Shown here piece after piece: positions 34,535-46,732 of a DNA stretch of 64,000 nucleotides (positions within the stretch are counted from its first letter, which is position 1; each line of letters starts with the position of its first letter). Source of the DNA: Chelydra serpentina (taxonomy: Eukaryota; Chordata; Testudines; Chelydridae); the NCBI GenBank assembly GCA_037349315.1, contig JBAIAC010000059.1, positions 21,670,501 to 21,734,500 of the forward strand. The letters run 5' to 3'. Position numbers and translations under genes: made by a program. The notes under the pieces are model-generated. The model was not told the origin of the DNA, searched no databases, and saw only the letters and a list, made by a program, of their open reading frames with translations.

Positions 34535-35450
34535 GGAGCGGGGGTGAGCCAACAGGTCCGTGCATCAGCGCCCCTGCACATGTGCCCAAGCAAAGCTGCC
34601 TGGTTCCCGCGTCCTCTAGCCGCGAGCGGTTGGGCGCACGGATGCCTAGACCAGCCAGGCCCTGGACCCCTCCCCACTGGGCTGCAGATCGCCCCCCACA
34701 CACCCCGGGACTGTCCCTTTAAGAGCGGGGCGGGCTCGAGGTCGAGCTCGCGGCGCTGCTGGGTGCAGTCCCGGCCCCTTGGCGCGCGGGGGGTCCCGGC
34801 CGGGGCGAGCCCTGCCCCATGTCTCGCGCGGGTAAGAGCTGAGCTGCGCGGGGCCCGCTGCCCGCCTGCGGCCACGTGGAGGGGCGGCGGGGCAGTGCTC
34901 CGCGCCGCCTCCCAACTTCGACCAAGTGCGCGGGGCGGCGGAAGCGGGGCTCGCGGTGGCCTCGGAGCAGGAGCCCGCCCCGCTGCCCCCGCAGCGTCCG
35001 GAGGCGGGGTGAAGGGCGCCGGCGAGGAGGCCGGGGCGCCCACGGCTGGGGCGCCGGCGGTGAGCGCGGGGCGGCGTGGCGCCCGCGCTCCTGCTGCTCC
35101 GACCGGGGCGCCGGAGGAGAACGGGGCGCGCCCGCGGCCCCCCTGCTCTGGCCGGGGGGCGCCCGCAGCCTGCCCGCTGCCCCACTACCCCGGCTGGGAG
35201 GGCAGGGCGGAATGCCCGCCCCGCTACCTGGAGCAGAAGGGGGGGGGGAGTTTAAAGGGGGGAAAAAAAAGAAAAACCCGGAGCGCTGCCCCTCCCGCAG
35301 GTGCCGCGCCAAGCAGTGCTTGGTGGGCTGGTGCCTGGGGCCCTGTTGTCCGCCGCTTGGCGTTTCCTGAGTCCGCGGAGCAGATGGGGCCACGTCCCGC
35401 CCTGCTGTGGCTGAGCTAGATTAGTCCCCTCCCTCTGAAATGTCCTTTGC
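34535..35450 (+). promoter_or_regulatory. PIDD1: CpG island, candidate PIDD1 promoter and non-coding exon 1
   Basis: Very CpG-rich unique-looking sequence 1.8-2.7 kb upstream of the first coding exon on the same strand. A good donor, GTAAGAG, occurs at 34832, which would end a non-coding first exon. PIDD1 is known in mammals as a p53 target; I did not find a convincing p53 half-site pair here. Overlapping frames of up to 431 codons on both strands are GC-driven. The alternative is a start at the RPLP2 promoter near 22.2 kb. Confidence 0.5.
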
Positions 35451-35611
35451 CTCTGCCAGCAGCCCGTGCCCCCGCCCCCCGCCTTAGGTGAAGCAGCCCT
35501 GGGTGCTGCTCCCTCAAGAGCCCATCGCTGCAGCTTCTGGGCTTGCCAGAGTGTTATCCCACTGCTCTGTGGGGCTAAACTCCCCATGGCTAGGGACCTT
35601 GCCTAGGGGAG

Positions 35612-35765
35612 GCAGCATACTGGGTAGAGCACTAGACTGGGACTCAGGAGAGTTCTGTTCTGCGGTTGGCCTGCTGGATGATCTTGGGCAAGTTGCTTCC
35701 CTCCCTTGTGCCTCACTTTCCCCTTCTGTAAAATGGGGCTACTGGTACTGACCTCCTTTTAAATT
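35612..35765 (+). mobile_element. MIR SINE
   Basis: MIR body in sense: GGTAGAGCACTAGACTGGGA, ATCTTGGGCAAGTTGCTTCC, then CTGTAAAATGGGGCTACTGG. Confidence 0.88.
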
Positions 35766-35848
35766 TAGGGCTTAACATTGACACCTGTGTAATTGCTAGC
35801 AAAGCAGAATGGTTATATGCATTTTGAATTCAGATTATACTGGTATAT

Positions 35849-35961
35849 CAGTGGTTTTCAACCTGCAACTCAGGGGGGTCTGCAAACTATGTCTAACATT
35901 TCAAACACAGTCTGCACCTCCTTTTGTAGGGGTTTGCAAATGAAAAAAGGTTGAAAACCAG
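35849..35961. mobile_element. Short hAT-type element, 113 bp
   Basis: Left end CAGTGGTTTTCAACCTGC and right end GGTTGAAAACCAG are inverted. Flanks TGGTATAT (35841-35848) and TGGTATAG (35962-35969) form an 8-bp duplication with one mismatch. Confidence 0.8.
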
Positions 35962-36224
35962 TGGTATAGATGACCACACAAGGTGAAGGGGACAATGGAG
36001 AATTTATCCCACATTGGCCTTTCACTCTCCTCCCACCCCCAAAATGCAGAAGGCTGTCTGTGCTTCCCCCCATGGCACTCTTTGTCCCAGCTAGTGCATA
36101 AATGTGTGATTTTTTCCCCCCCATTACATCACAAGTTTTGTTCCTTACTCCTTATGCTGATGTGAGCCAACCCACCCCTGCTTTCTCTCTGCAATTTCAT
36201 CCTATTGCTCCTAATTACATGGTA

Positions 36225-36450
36225 GTCAGTATGGCCTATTGGATCAAGTGCTGGCCTAGGATTTAGGCACAGAACCCAGGTCTCCCAGCTTTGCCCTTGG
36301 CCTGCTGGGTGACCTTGGGCAAGTTGCTTTGCCACTCGGTGCCTTTGTTTCCCCATCTATAAAATGGGAATAATGGTACTGATCTCCTTTGTAAGGCACT
36401 TTGAGACCTACTGATGAAAAGTGCTATAGAAGAGCTAGGTATTATTATCC
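36225..36450 (+). mobile_element. MIR SINE
   Basis: Nearly full-length sense MIR: GTCAGTATGGCCTATTGGAT, GTGACCTTGGGCAAGTTGC, CCATCTATAAAATGGGAATA, then AAGTGCTATAGAAGAGCTAG. Confidence 0.9.
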
Positions 36451-36659
36451 TAAGCAGGCCTTCTCCTTTGATAATGCCCTTTAAATTCCTGGAGATTACT
36501 CTTGTTTTCTGGCTAAAGGGAGGAAATGTGCCAAGGTGGCTGTTCCACCTCATTACTATACCTAGCACATAGCTGATCTGCCACTGCTAGCAGCAAATAT
36601 CTCCAAAGGCCAGATGAGACACTAGATAGGGAGGGCTCTGAGTTACTACAGAGAATTCT

Positions 36660-37010
36660 TTCTCAGATGTCTGGCTGGTGGTGGGTCTTGCCCACATGCT
36701 CAGAATCTAACTGATCACCATATTTGGGGTCAGGAAGGAATTTTCCCCTGGGTCAGATTGGCAGAGATCCTGCGGGCGTTTCACCTTCCTCTGCAGCATG
36801 GGGCACAGTCATTTGCTGGTTTAAATTAGTGTAAATAGTGGATTCTCTGTAACTTGAAGTCTTTTAAATCCTGATTTGAGGACTTCAGTAGCTCAGCCAG
36901 AGCTCAGGTGTCTATTACAGGAGTGGGCGGGTGAAGTTCTGTGGCCTGCGATGTGCAGGAGGTCAGACTAGATCATGATGGTCCCTTCTGGCCTTAAAGT
37001 CTATACTAAC
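36660..37010 (+). mobile_element. LINE-derived dispersed repeat, 3' end type
   Basis: Carries phrases repeated widely in sauropsid genomes: GTCAGGAAGGAATTTTCCCC, CCTTCCTCTGCAGCATGGGG, and the tail GGTCAGACTAGATCATGATG with CCCTTCTGGCCTTAAAGTC. I take it for a CR1-clade 3' end; the exact family needs a library comparison. Confidence 0.6.
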
Positions 37011-37255
37011 TGCCCATAAAATCTGTAGTGATGTACTGTATGTACAATCCCCATGCATCTTGTTGCAGTTGGAAGATGCTGTGTTTATAAGCTTCTTCCA
37101 GCCAGGCTCTGCAGAGGCAGTAGGGCTTCACTGTGTGCTCGTGTCCCCTTTCAGAGCCTCCTTTCTCATCTTCACGGCTGCCTTGTGGCGCTGCCAGTGT
37201 CTGCCTGCCTGGCAAGTCAAAACATGCTCCGGCCCCAGTGGACTAACAGCAGAAG

Positions 37256-37520
37256 ATGGCAGAGCTGCCGGAGGTTGGGGAGGCTTTAGGGGAGGGCAGT
37301 TTGGTGACTGCGGCACTGGAGGGCTGCCGCCTGGCAGGCAACAGGCTGAACCTAGATGTGTACCCCGACGGCTGTCGCCAGTTCCTCGAGCTGTTTGAGA
37401 AACGAAGGGAAGAGGTGGCCCAGGTGGAATTCCTGCGCCTGAACTGCAACGAGGCCCTCATAGACTCCACGCTGGGCAGCGTTCCTCTCCTGACGTGCCT
37501 GAGGTCCCTGGTGCTCAAAG
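37256..37520 (+). CDS. PIDD1: PIDD1 coding exon 1
   Basis: Encodes 88 residues plus one base: MAELPEVGEALGEGS through GNRLNLDVYPDGC and CLRSLVLK. Donor GTAAGA. An acceptor CTAACAG a few bases before the ATG implies an upstream non-coding exon. Confidence 0.95.
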
Positions 37521-40500
37521 GTAAGACACGGAGAAGCCTCCCTGCCCATTCGTCCGGGCTTGGCTCTTTTTCTCTGCTCCCACAGGATGGATGCGCTTTA
37601 TGGTTTCCATTGTGCACTAGAGCCCCTTGCAGCGGCTTTGGGTCCGTTAGTCTTACGGGGAGCAGCATGTAGATTGAGCAAGATCCAGCGTAGGGGCTGT
37701 TATTACCATCCTTTGTTTCCACAGCTGCTGGGGACCAATTTCCTCACTTGATTCAGTCTGACAGGTGCAGCCTTTTGTTTGAATGTCCCTTGAATGGAGA
37801 CTGGGTTGGATCTTTAGTTGTGGAGAATCTGATTGAAATAATTTTTGGTGATCTTCCCCCCCCCCCCCTTTATGAGACGTAATGATTGCTTTCACTGCAT
37901 TTTGTTCTGCTGTCGCTTTCTGAACAGACCCCCTCGTCCTGTGCCCTGCAGCACAGGCTGGGAATATGGTTCAAGAATAAACAGCAAAGAAACTAACTTA
38001 TCAGGAGCACAAAAGTATTGGAGTGGATATACCGATGACTTGAAGCCTATGGCATGATGACATTCAATAAATACCTGTTGACCATTGTATTGCTTCTTTG
38101 GCTTCCCAGTTTTTGTATGCTAGGAGGCTGTGAATACAAATGATGTGTCTTTAGGAATCTTGGAAAAATGTTGAACCACCCAGTCTTCTGCGGGGAACTG
38201 TATGTGCATGTTAGAGAGGAAGGATGGTCCAGTGGTTAGGACACTGACAGTCAGGAGATCTGGTTCATTTCCCCTGCTCCACCAGAATGTGACCTTAGGC
38301 AAGTATCTACGGCCCAGATCCACAAAGGTATTTGAAATCAAGGGAAGTTAGAAGTCTAAATATCTTTGTGGATCTGAGCCTCAGATCTGAGCCCCCCCCA
38401 CGGGTCCCCATCTTCAGCTAAAATTGCCTCTTTCATAAGTGCACCCTGTAACTCCTTGTTCTCCCTTCTCCCACTGTGTACCAGATACATCTCTCCTCTC
38501 CTCCTCGGCTCTTAACACACCAAAACTTTAGGTGTCAGAGGTCCAGGGGTCAGATTGGACTGAAAAAAAGATGAGACTGTGCTAAAACAAACCCCTCATA
38601 CATATGCCCTGCTCCACAGAACCACACAGTACAGAGCCCTCCACAATTGATACAGCCCATTTTACAGATGGAGGAACTGAGACACAGAGAGGTGAAGTCA
38701 TACAGGTGACTCATCCAGTGACTGTGTTGGGAATAGAACCCAGGTCTCCTGAGCCACTTTTTAGTGCACTAGCCATTAGGCCATGCTCCTTACTCTTATA
38801 ATCTGCATGCATGCACCAATCCCTCCAGCCCCCTGTTAACATTGTCTGAACTTCCAGTTTGCTATGCTGTTGATTTCAGAGGGAGCTGTGCATGCCTATC
38901 TGAGGCTAGCTTAGCAGAATCCATGTAACATGGACTCCTTTCTCTGCTTTTCCGTGCCCCCAGGTGGGCATGCCAAGGATGAATTCGGTGCTTGCCAGCA
39001 GGGTTCCCTGACAACCTTGCCACAAGATTTTGGGAGCCTACTATGTCTCACTCATCTGGATCTCAGCTTTAATAGCTTCTCCAGGTTGCCCAGCTGCGTC
39101 ACTGACCTTGCCAGCCTCCGTGTGCTCTTGGTGTGCCACAACAGTCTGGTGGAGCTGCCCGAAAACTTCGGCCGGCTCAGTAAGCTGACTTTCTTCTCTG
39201 CCATGAAAAACCAGCTCCGGGATCTACCACGGAGCATTGGGGAGCTGGCAGCGCTGCAGAGACTGGACCTGTCTGAAAACGCCCTGCAATCGCTTCCCGA
39301 CGAGATTGGGAGTCTGTATAACTGCAGGGAGCTGGATCTCTCAGGGAATCAATTGATGGGTGTTCCCGACTCACTTGGTAAGAGGTGCACCCAGAAGAAA
39401 GAGAATGAAAGTCCCCAGCTCCTGACATGGAACGGGTGGGTTTTAGGGGGTCTTTGAACAGGAAGGCAGGTAAAACCTAGCCTTTAAATGGGATTCGGTG
39501 TCTCACTGCCCCCCTTACTTCATCACCCCCAAGCAGGGCTGTGGATTGGGAGGTATCTCTTGCACGACTTGCTAGGAGCAGGATATCGTCTATATAGAGC
39601 CCCATCAATTTAGTCAGTGAGCAGACCGGGCACTTTGAAGATTCAGAAGACTCTGGGCCAGATCCTGAGTTGTTCTAAATCAGGATAACTCCATTGCCTT
39701 CAAACTGACACAAGCCAGCTGAGGATCCAGCCCTTTGGCTGCCTGGGTCACTGGCTCCTGACAGGATCCCAGCTTCTCTGCCTTTGCTGATGTGAGGCAA
39801 CGCACTGAGGGCTAATGATGTGGATGGGTTGTTTTGTTTTAAATATCAGAGGGGTAGCCGTGTTAGTCTGGGTCTGTAGAAGCGACAGAGGGTCCTGTGG
39901 CACCTTATAGACTAACAGAGGTATTGAAGCATAAGCTTTCGTGGGTGAATACCCACTTTTTCGGATGCAAGAATGCCCACTTCTGGACATTTCCACTGCT
40001 TGCATCCGAAGAAGTGGGTATTCACCCACGAAAGCTTATGCTTCAATACCTCTGTTAGTCTATAAGGTGCCACAGGACCCTTTGTCGCTTCTGTTTTAAA
40101 TGACATCTGTGTTGAGTCCAGACCAATCCAGAAAGCCATTCAGTGCTGGACTCTGAGATCTCAAACCTGTATTCTGAATGGGCTATTTCCACAGCTTTTG
40201 ATTTTTGTATTACTATGCCCAGGTTTCTGCCGTGGTTGTTCTATTGCTGTAGCATCTAAAGCCCCAGGCATGGATCGGAATTCCATTGTGCTAGGCACTG
40301 TACAAACAGAACAAAAGGACAGTCCCTGTCCCAAATAACTTACTGCTTTCCCAACCTGCTAATTCATGAACCCACGATCTTTGTGCCCCTCTCATGATTT
40401 AAATATATCCATGATTTGTGTGTGTGTTTGGGGGTTCTGGTGCAGGTAGGCTGGGGTGGCGCTCTGGGCGCTTGCTGAGGGGAATTAGGGATGTATGTGT

Positions 40501-43500
40501 ATGTTGCTGGGGGTTGTTAGAATCACTACTCATGTATTTACTGGAGGGGGGCAATTTTTCTTCTTGTTCTAACTTGCAGCCAATTTGCGATCTCTGCAGC
40601 AGCTGCGTCTTCACAGCAATCTCCTGGTGACTGTCCCTGCATCCCTCGCCAGCCTTCCCAACTTGTCCAGGCTTGACTTGCAGAACAACAGGCTCCGCTC
40701 CATCCCCCCCGAGATCCAGAGCTCTCCCTTCGTGCACCTGCGGGGCAATCCTCTAGGAGAACCTGAGATACCCCTTCAATCTGGTAATTATATCTCTTTG
40801 GCTTGACTGCATCTCAGACAGCTGCTCCCAGGCTCTAGCAAGTGTCACAAGCTGGTGTGTGAACGTGGTTGTTGGAGATGAGAGGGAGAAAATGGATCAT
40901 TATTGATATGGCATCATTACAGGTGTATTTTGCACTGCTCAGACCCACGGAAGGGTGAGTCCTGGGAGTATAAGGGAGAGGATGGCTATCCAGAAGTTCA
41001 TACACTAGGTTGCCCGTGTCTTCAATTACAGGCTGTGCTGGTTCTGTGGGAGGGATTCTAATTTTTTGAGAGTCCATTCTAAGGTGTAAAAAAATCTCCA
41101 GAGATGCTTTTGCTCAGCCTGATCATTGGAAAGTTCTTGCTGGTGATGCAGAGGTGGGGTTGTGGGGGAGTCAGCGGGCAAAAGGAAGTCAGCCTCTTGG
41201 GAAAGTCCTCAAGCTGCAAGGAAAAAGATCCCGAAAAGCGTCTGCTATTTAGATCATAAACAGGCAGGGGTAGGGAAGAGTCATCGATGCCAGTACAGCC
41301 AGGGTAACAGCTGCTAAGTGCAGGAAAAGAGAGGCATCAAAAGTTCACCGACCTCTGTCCGTCCTCCCCTGGAACCCAATCCAAAGCCCATTGGAGGGAT
41401 ATGGAAAAATCTGGCACTGGAATTTGGATCCAGCCCCTGATGAGCACAGTGTTGCAAGAGGAATGCTCCTTTATCACCTGCACCCCTCAAATCAATGGAA
41501 TGTCTGCCTGCTAGTCACGTCTCTTCTTCTGATTCACTGCAGATGAATCCAGCTCAGGAGAGCTACGAAGAGTGTTCCCTGTACCCAGTGAGGAGAGGTA
41601 TTTCACGCAGTGTCTCCGTTGTTTTTGTTACTATTTATTATTTTGTATTGCAGTAGCACCTAGATGCACCAGTCTAGATTAGGGTCTCATTGTGTTGGGT
41701 GCTGTACATACACATTATTGGGGATAGTCTCTGCCCCAAATTGTTTCCAGTCCACATAGACAAGTCAGAATTTTACTCCATTACATGCAGGGAGTTTGTC
41801 TTGCCAGTCACAAGACATAGGAAAGCAAAAGTTTAACGGTGTGTGATGTCATTGGAAGACAAGGTGGGTGGGGTAATATCTTTTATTGGACCAGCGTCTG
41901 TTGGTGAGAGCAACAAGCTTTCACACTACACTGCTCTTCCTTGGGTCTGGGGAGTGTCACAGCTACATACACGATGGAACAGATAGTTTTTTAGCAAAAG
42001 TAGTTAGCGCATATTTTAAGGGACCAGTCAAGTTGAAGTGGCTCATTAACACCCCTATAGTCATAGGATAAAAAGGGGGGTTAGTGCGTTACAGATTCAG
42101 TTGGTCCAATAAAAGATACGACCTCACCCACTTTGTCTCTCTAATATCCTGCGACCCAGACGGCTACCACAACACTGTATACACCAATGCAAGTCATTGT
42201 AAAATGTCATTCATACATCTCTTCTTTTCCATAAGCTTTACTGTGACCCCTGAAGGCTGCAAAGTCATCCTGGCCTGCGGTGTCCAGTTTTACTTCCCCC
42301 CGGGTGCTGCCACCTCCTCTGTAACGATCCATTTCCAGACGCTCTCGCCTGACCCGCAGTGGGTGAAACTGAGGCACCATGACATCCTGCTGAGTGAAGT
42401 CCTGGAGCTGCGGCCTCATGGGGTTGAATTCCAGCAGGTAAGAGCATGTGAGGGGCAGGACAGAGCTGGGCAGAACTCTCTGTGTGTGTTAGAGCCCATC
42501 ATGGGTCCATATGTGCAAATATGACTGGCCAGAAAATCCTTATTTGTGGCCTGAAAGGATCATGTTGTGGGGCTGCTGTGTTGACTGCTGGGATCCCTGA
42601 ACCATGAATCGCTGCTTGTAAATAGCCCCAAGGATCAAACTTGAAAAGGGATTCTCAGCACCAGGGCAAATCCCCAAAAGGGCAGTGTCTTCTCCCCCAG
42701 CAGCGCGCTGTCCCCACACCTTCCCCATCCCTTCTGCCACGATGTTCTCTGAATGAGAACCTCCTCCCTCCCAGGTCGTGAACTCCTCCTCCTACGGGGA
42801 GAGCCGGCTCCTGGGGGGTGATCTCCGTCTGCCAGGAAAAGGACTTGTGCCCCATTGATGGACGCTTACATGAGTAGCCCAGTGAAGCCAGTCATGGCCA
42901 ACAGGAGCTCACTGGCATGGGAAATCCTCAGCTTTCTTGGAGGCCATTGCACTACACCTGAGCATTGTCCGGAGCATAGCCAGGGAACTGGGGGCAGCGG
43001 TTCTGGCTGACTCCGGGGCCGGTGGGCTGCAGGAGAGATCAGTTTTAATAACCACCCCCCACTCTCTGCCTAAAATCTGCCTGTGGTGGATTGTGCTTAC
43101 CCCTGTGAGCGTCCCCCAGTGTCTGGGCATGGTGTTGCTGCTCTCATCAGCTCCCAGCATCCCTGGCAGGCTGTCAGCCTTCCTCTGTGGGTCTTCTGTG
43201 ACTTGTCCGGGTCACGCAGCTCAGACTCTTTTTGGGGTACAGCCAACTTGAATAGAAGCAGTCCCTTGCCCTTCAGGGCCAATCAGAAATCAGATGGTTT
43301 CTTACCCTTCTGGGGCTTAATTCCTTCCCCAGAATTAAATCAGCAGGGTTCTTCCTGAGCTCCGGCCGCCGATTTGTGGCCAGCAATGGGCCCTGGCCCA
43401 GGGTGGTTCCTTTGTCTGTAGCCTAGGGAGCATCTCTCCTCACGCCACCCACCGGCTCCAGCTGGGAACTACCTTGGTAGCAGCAGGCAGCTCCTTTTCT

Positions 43501-46500
43501 TTTGGCCTTGATTGGGTGTTGCTGATCCCCAGCCCTTTAGTTGCTGGAGGAGTAGCTCTCCATGGTTCCCAAAATGACTGCTCCCGGGATGCTTCTCTAG
43601 ATAAGCCCAGAGATCTAGTGCTTGCTGCTCTTTTCCTCTCAGAAAGCTGTTTCCAGGGGCGGGGTGGAGCAGAGCAGTGGGGCCTCCAGCGGGGAGAGGG
43701 GAGCACAGAGGCTTGCCACACCCCGTCACGCTGGCCTCCCCTGCTTGCCCAGGTAAGAGAATGTCTCTAGAGTAGGGGGTGCTGTTCTGTTGGTGTCTCA
43801 TGGCAATGCCCTGTTGTCCCCTGCCAGGAGGTGCAGCTCCGGATGCCTTACACCTCCCCTCGGACGCTGCGTGAGCGAGAGGTGGTAGTTCGGACCTTCA
43901 ACGGGCAGAGCTGGAGCGACCTGCAAACCAAGGTGGAGCGGAGAGGAAAGCCAAAGGTTAGCAGGTTGGATTAACTCCTGGTCACATGCAGGATATCTGA
44001 CTTGCCCTGCAGCAGGTGGCCGGGCTTAACTATGTCCAGTCCCCAGGGCTAGCTTGGAAGCTTTGCATGAACCTGAAATATGTGTCCAGTTGGTATAAAG
44101 GGATTGCACCTGCAGCCCTCATCGCCAATACAGAGCCGTGGCTACTAGAGCAGGGGTTCTCACAACACATTTTTGATGGCCTCAGAGTGCGGCCACCAAC
44201 TCTCACTGGTGGCCGCACTGACACCTTTTTTTACCTAAAATACATATTTAATTGTTTTTCCTAAAGTTAATTATGCACAGATTCACATCCAAATCATTGT
44301 AAGGCATATTGTAGGGTTTTTTTTGGCAGACTCAATAACAAAAATAATGCTGCATCCCCTTTCAGCCCTCTTTTCTCCCCCTCCCCCCCCCCATCCAGGG
44401 CTTAGTGGGTTTGGGGGCTTGCTGCGAAAAGTGATATTTGTTAATATCACTTATCACTTTTCCTAGCCTCCCAGGTAGCTACTAAGTGTGCTGTGATATT
44501 AACAAATATCAAACATACAAGTATCACTTTTCAGATAGCTAGTAAGTCTGCTGCGAAAGGTGATACTTGCATGTTTGTTAATATCACTTTTCTCAGCAAG
44601 CCACAGGACCCATTAAGCCCTGGATGGAGGCTGAAGGGGGAGGCAGCAGGGGCCTGGGGCAATGGGGCGGGGATGGATGCGAGGCCTGGAAAGCTGCAGG
44701 GTCCGGGGCGGGATGGATACAGGGCCGTGGGAGGTAACAGGGGCCAGGAGCGATGGGGGTAGGTGATGAACCCCACTGTTCCCTGGCCAGGGTCTGGTGT
44801 CTGCTGCCATGCGGCCAGGGCCGGGGCTCAGTGCCCGCGGCCAGAACCCGGAGCTGGGGACAGGAACTGCATGGCTGGAGACAAGGATCGCAGCCTGCTG
44901 CCACGCAGCCGGAGCTGTGGGTCAGCGCCCAGGGCTAGTGTCTGCCGCCGCGCAGCCAGAGCCTGGAACTGGGTGCTGGAGCCCAGGAGTGGGTGTCTGA
45001 AGCCAGGAGTCAGCACCTGGTGCTGCATGGCTGGAGCCAGCACTCTCTGCTGTGTGGCCAGGGCCAGGGGTTAGCACCCTGGGTCAGCTCCTGCCACCAC
45101 ATGGCTAGAGCCCGGGAACAGAGCTGTAGGTCGGCGTCTCCTGCCTTGCAGCTGGGGCAGGAGATCAGCACCAGGGGGTAGGGCCGCGCGGCTGGAGCCC
45201 GGGGCCAGCGCCCGCCACTGGACGGCTGGAGGTGGGGGCCAGAGGTCAACTGAAGCTCCATGGATGAAGCCGGGCGTCAGCACCTGCTGCCTTGTGGCCA
45301 GAGCCAGGGATTGGCACCCAAAGCCCCATGTTTGGAGCCCGTTGTCCTGAGTCTGGGGCTGGGAGTCGGTGCCTGTGGCCGGCGCCTGTCGCTACGCGGC
45401 CAGAGCCCGGAACTGGAGCCAGAAGCCAGCGCCTGCCGCCACGCAGCTGGAACCCGGGACTGGAGGTTGAAGCCCCGCAGCTGGAGGCCAGGGCCGCGTG
45501 ACCAGAGCTGGGGGAGGAGGGAAGGGGAGTCAGTACCTGCTGCCCCGCGGTTGGAGCCCAGGGCCTCATGGCTAGGTTCCTGAAGTCCCACCACTGGAGC
45601 CTGCTGCTCAAAACCCCTCCACCCACGGTGGGTCAAGAACTCACCTTGCTCCTGCAGCCTTAGAATCATAGAATCATAGGGTTGGAAGGGACCTTAGGAG
45701 GTCATCTAGTCCAACCCCCTGCTCAAAGCAGGACCAGTCTCCAATTTTTGCCCCAGATCCCTAAATGGCCCCCTCAAGGATTGAACTCACAACCCTGGGT
45801 TTAGCAGGCCAATGCTCAAACCACTGAGCTATCCCTCCCCCTCGCCTCCAGAGGCGGTGCAAGGTGGCGCATCCAGGAGCAACAAGGAGGGTGGGCAAGG
45901 GGCTGATGCTTTGCACCCTCCCATTGCCGCCAGGAGGCTGTCGTGGCCGCATGAAAAGCCCCTGGTGGCCGCATTTGAGAAACGTTGACCTAGTTACTAC
46001 AAGCTCCGGCATGCAATTTTCCATCTCAATTTAGCATTGGACTGAAAGATCTGCTGGGCTGGGAACCTCATCTTACTCTATGTTTTGTGAAGTGCCGCGG
46101 GGTACTGTGCTAAGGTGCAATCTGTGCTCTCCCTACCAGCCATCAATCCCGGGAGCACAAGACGTGCTGCAGGCTCTCGTGTCCAAAATGTCTAGGCTGC
46201 TTCTGCCATCTGTGCAGTGTGACTTATACCAGGAGTGGGGTATGAAAGGTCACCTCAAATGCCAGCTCTGATGGTGCAAATATCTTCAGGTGTTTAAGAA
46301 AATAGGCTTTATTGGTGGTGCTTTTTTGCATCTAAATGTGTGTAATACATGTGCATATATACAGATGAAACATTATGAGCCATTGATTTTTTTTTTCAGT
46401 GTCTCCATTGACTTCAACTGGTGTCAATCAGTGTGTCTGAAAGATACTGTAACATGTCACTCAGCTGTGTTTTCTTTGTTTCCCGCGTTGTGTAACAGAA

Positions 46501-46676
46501 GCACATGGCTTGCTGTAGCATCCCCCACTTCTCCTGGTTCCTGGTCGTCTCCCGGCTCGTGGAGAATGAATGCAGTGTCCCATCAGAGGGGACGTTGCTC
46601 TTTTCCACTGTGGATCCAAACATCAAAGTGACCTTCCCTCCTGGAGTCACAGAGGAGACTCGGAGCGTCACATTGC

Positions 46677-46732
<56 letters not shown>

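Noticed and set aside
34099..35419. Long open frames up to 431 codons on both strands
   Set aside because: All frames of this CpG-rich block are open because stop codons are rare at such GC content. They are rich in Ala, Gly, Pro and Arg, match no family, and overlap on both strands.
38930..39457. 175-codon frame as a separate leucine-rich-repeat gene
   Set aside because: Its apparent Met start and its end lie in intron sequence. The conserved part is exactly the PIDD1 exon 38964-39377 with proper splice sites.
44593..45669. Many frames of 60-130 codons on both strands
   Set aside because: They fall in the GC-rich degenerate array within the hAT-like element and are open in several frames at once.
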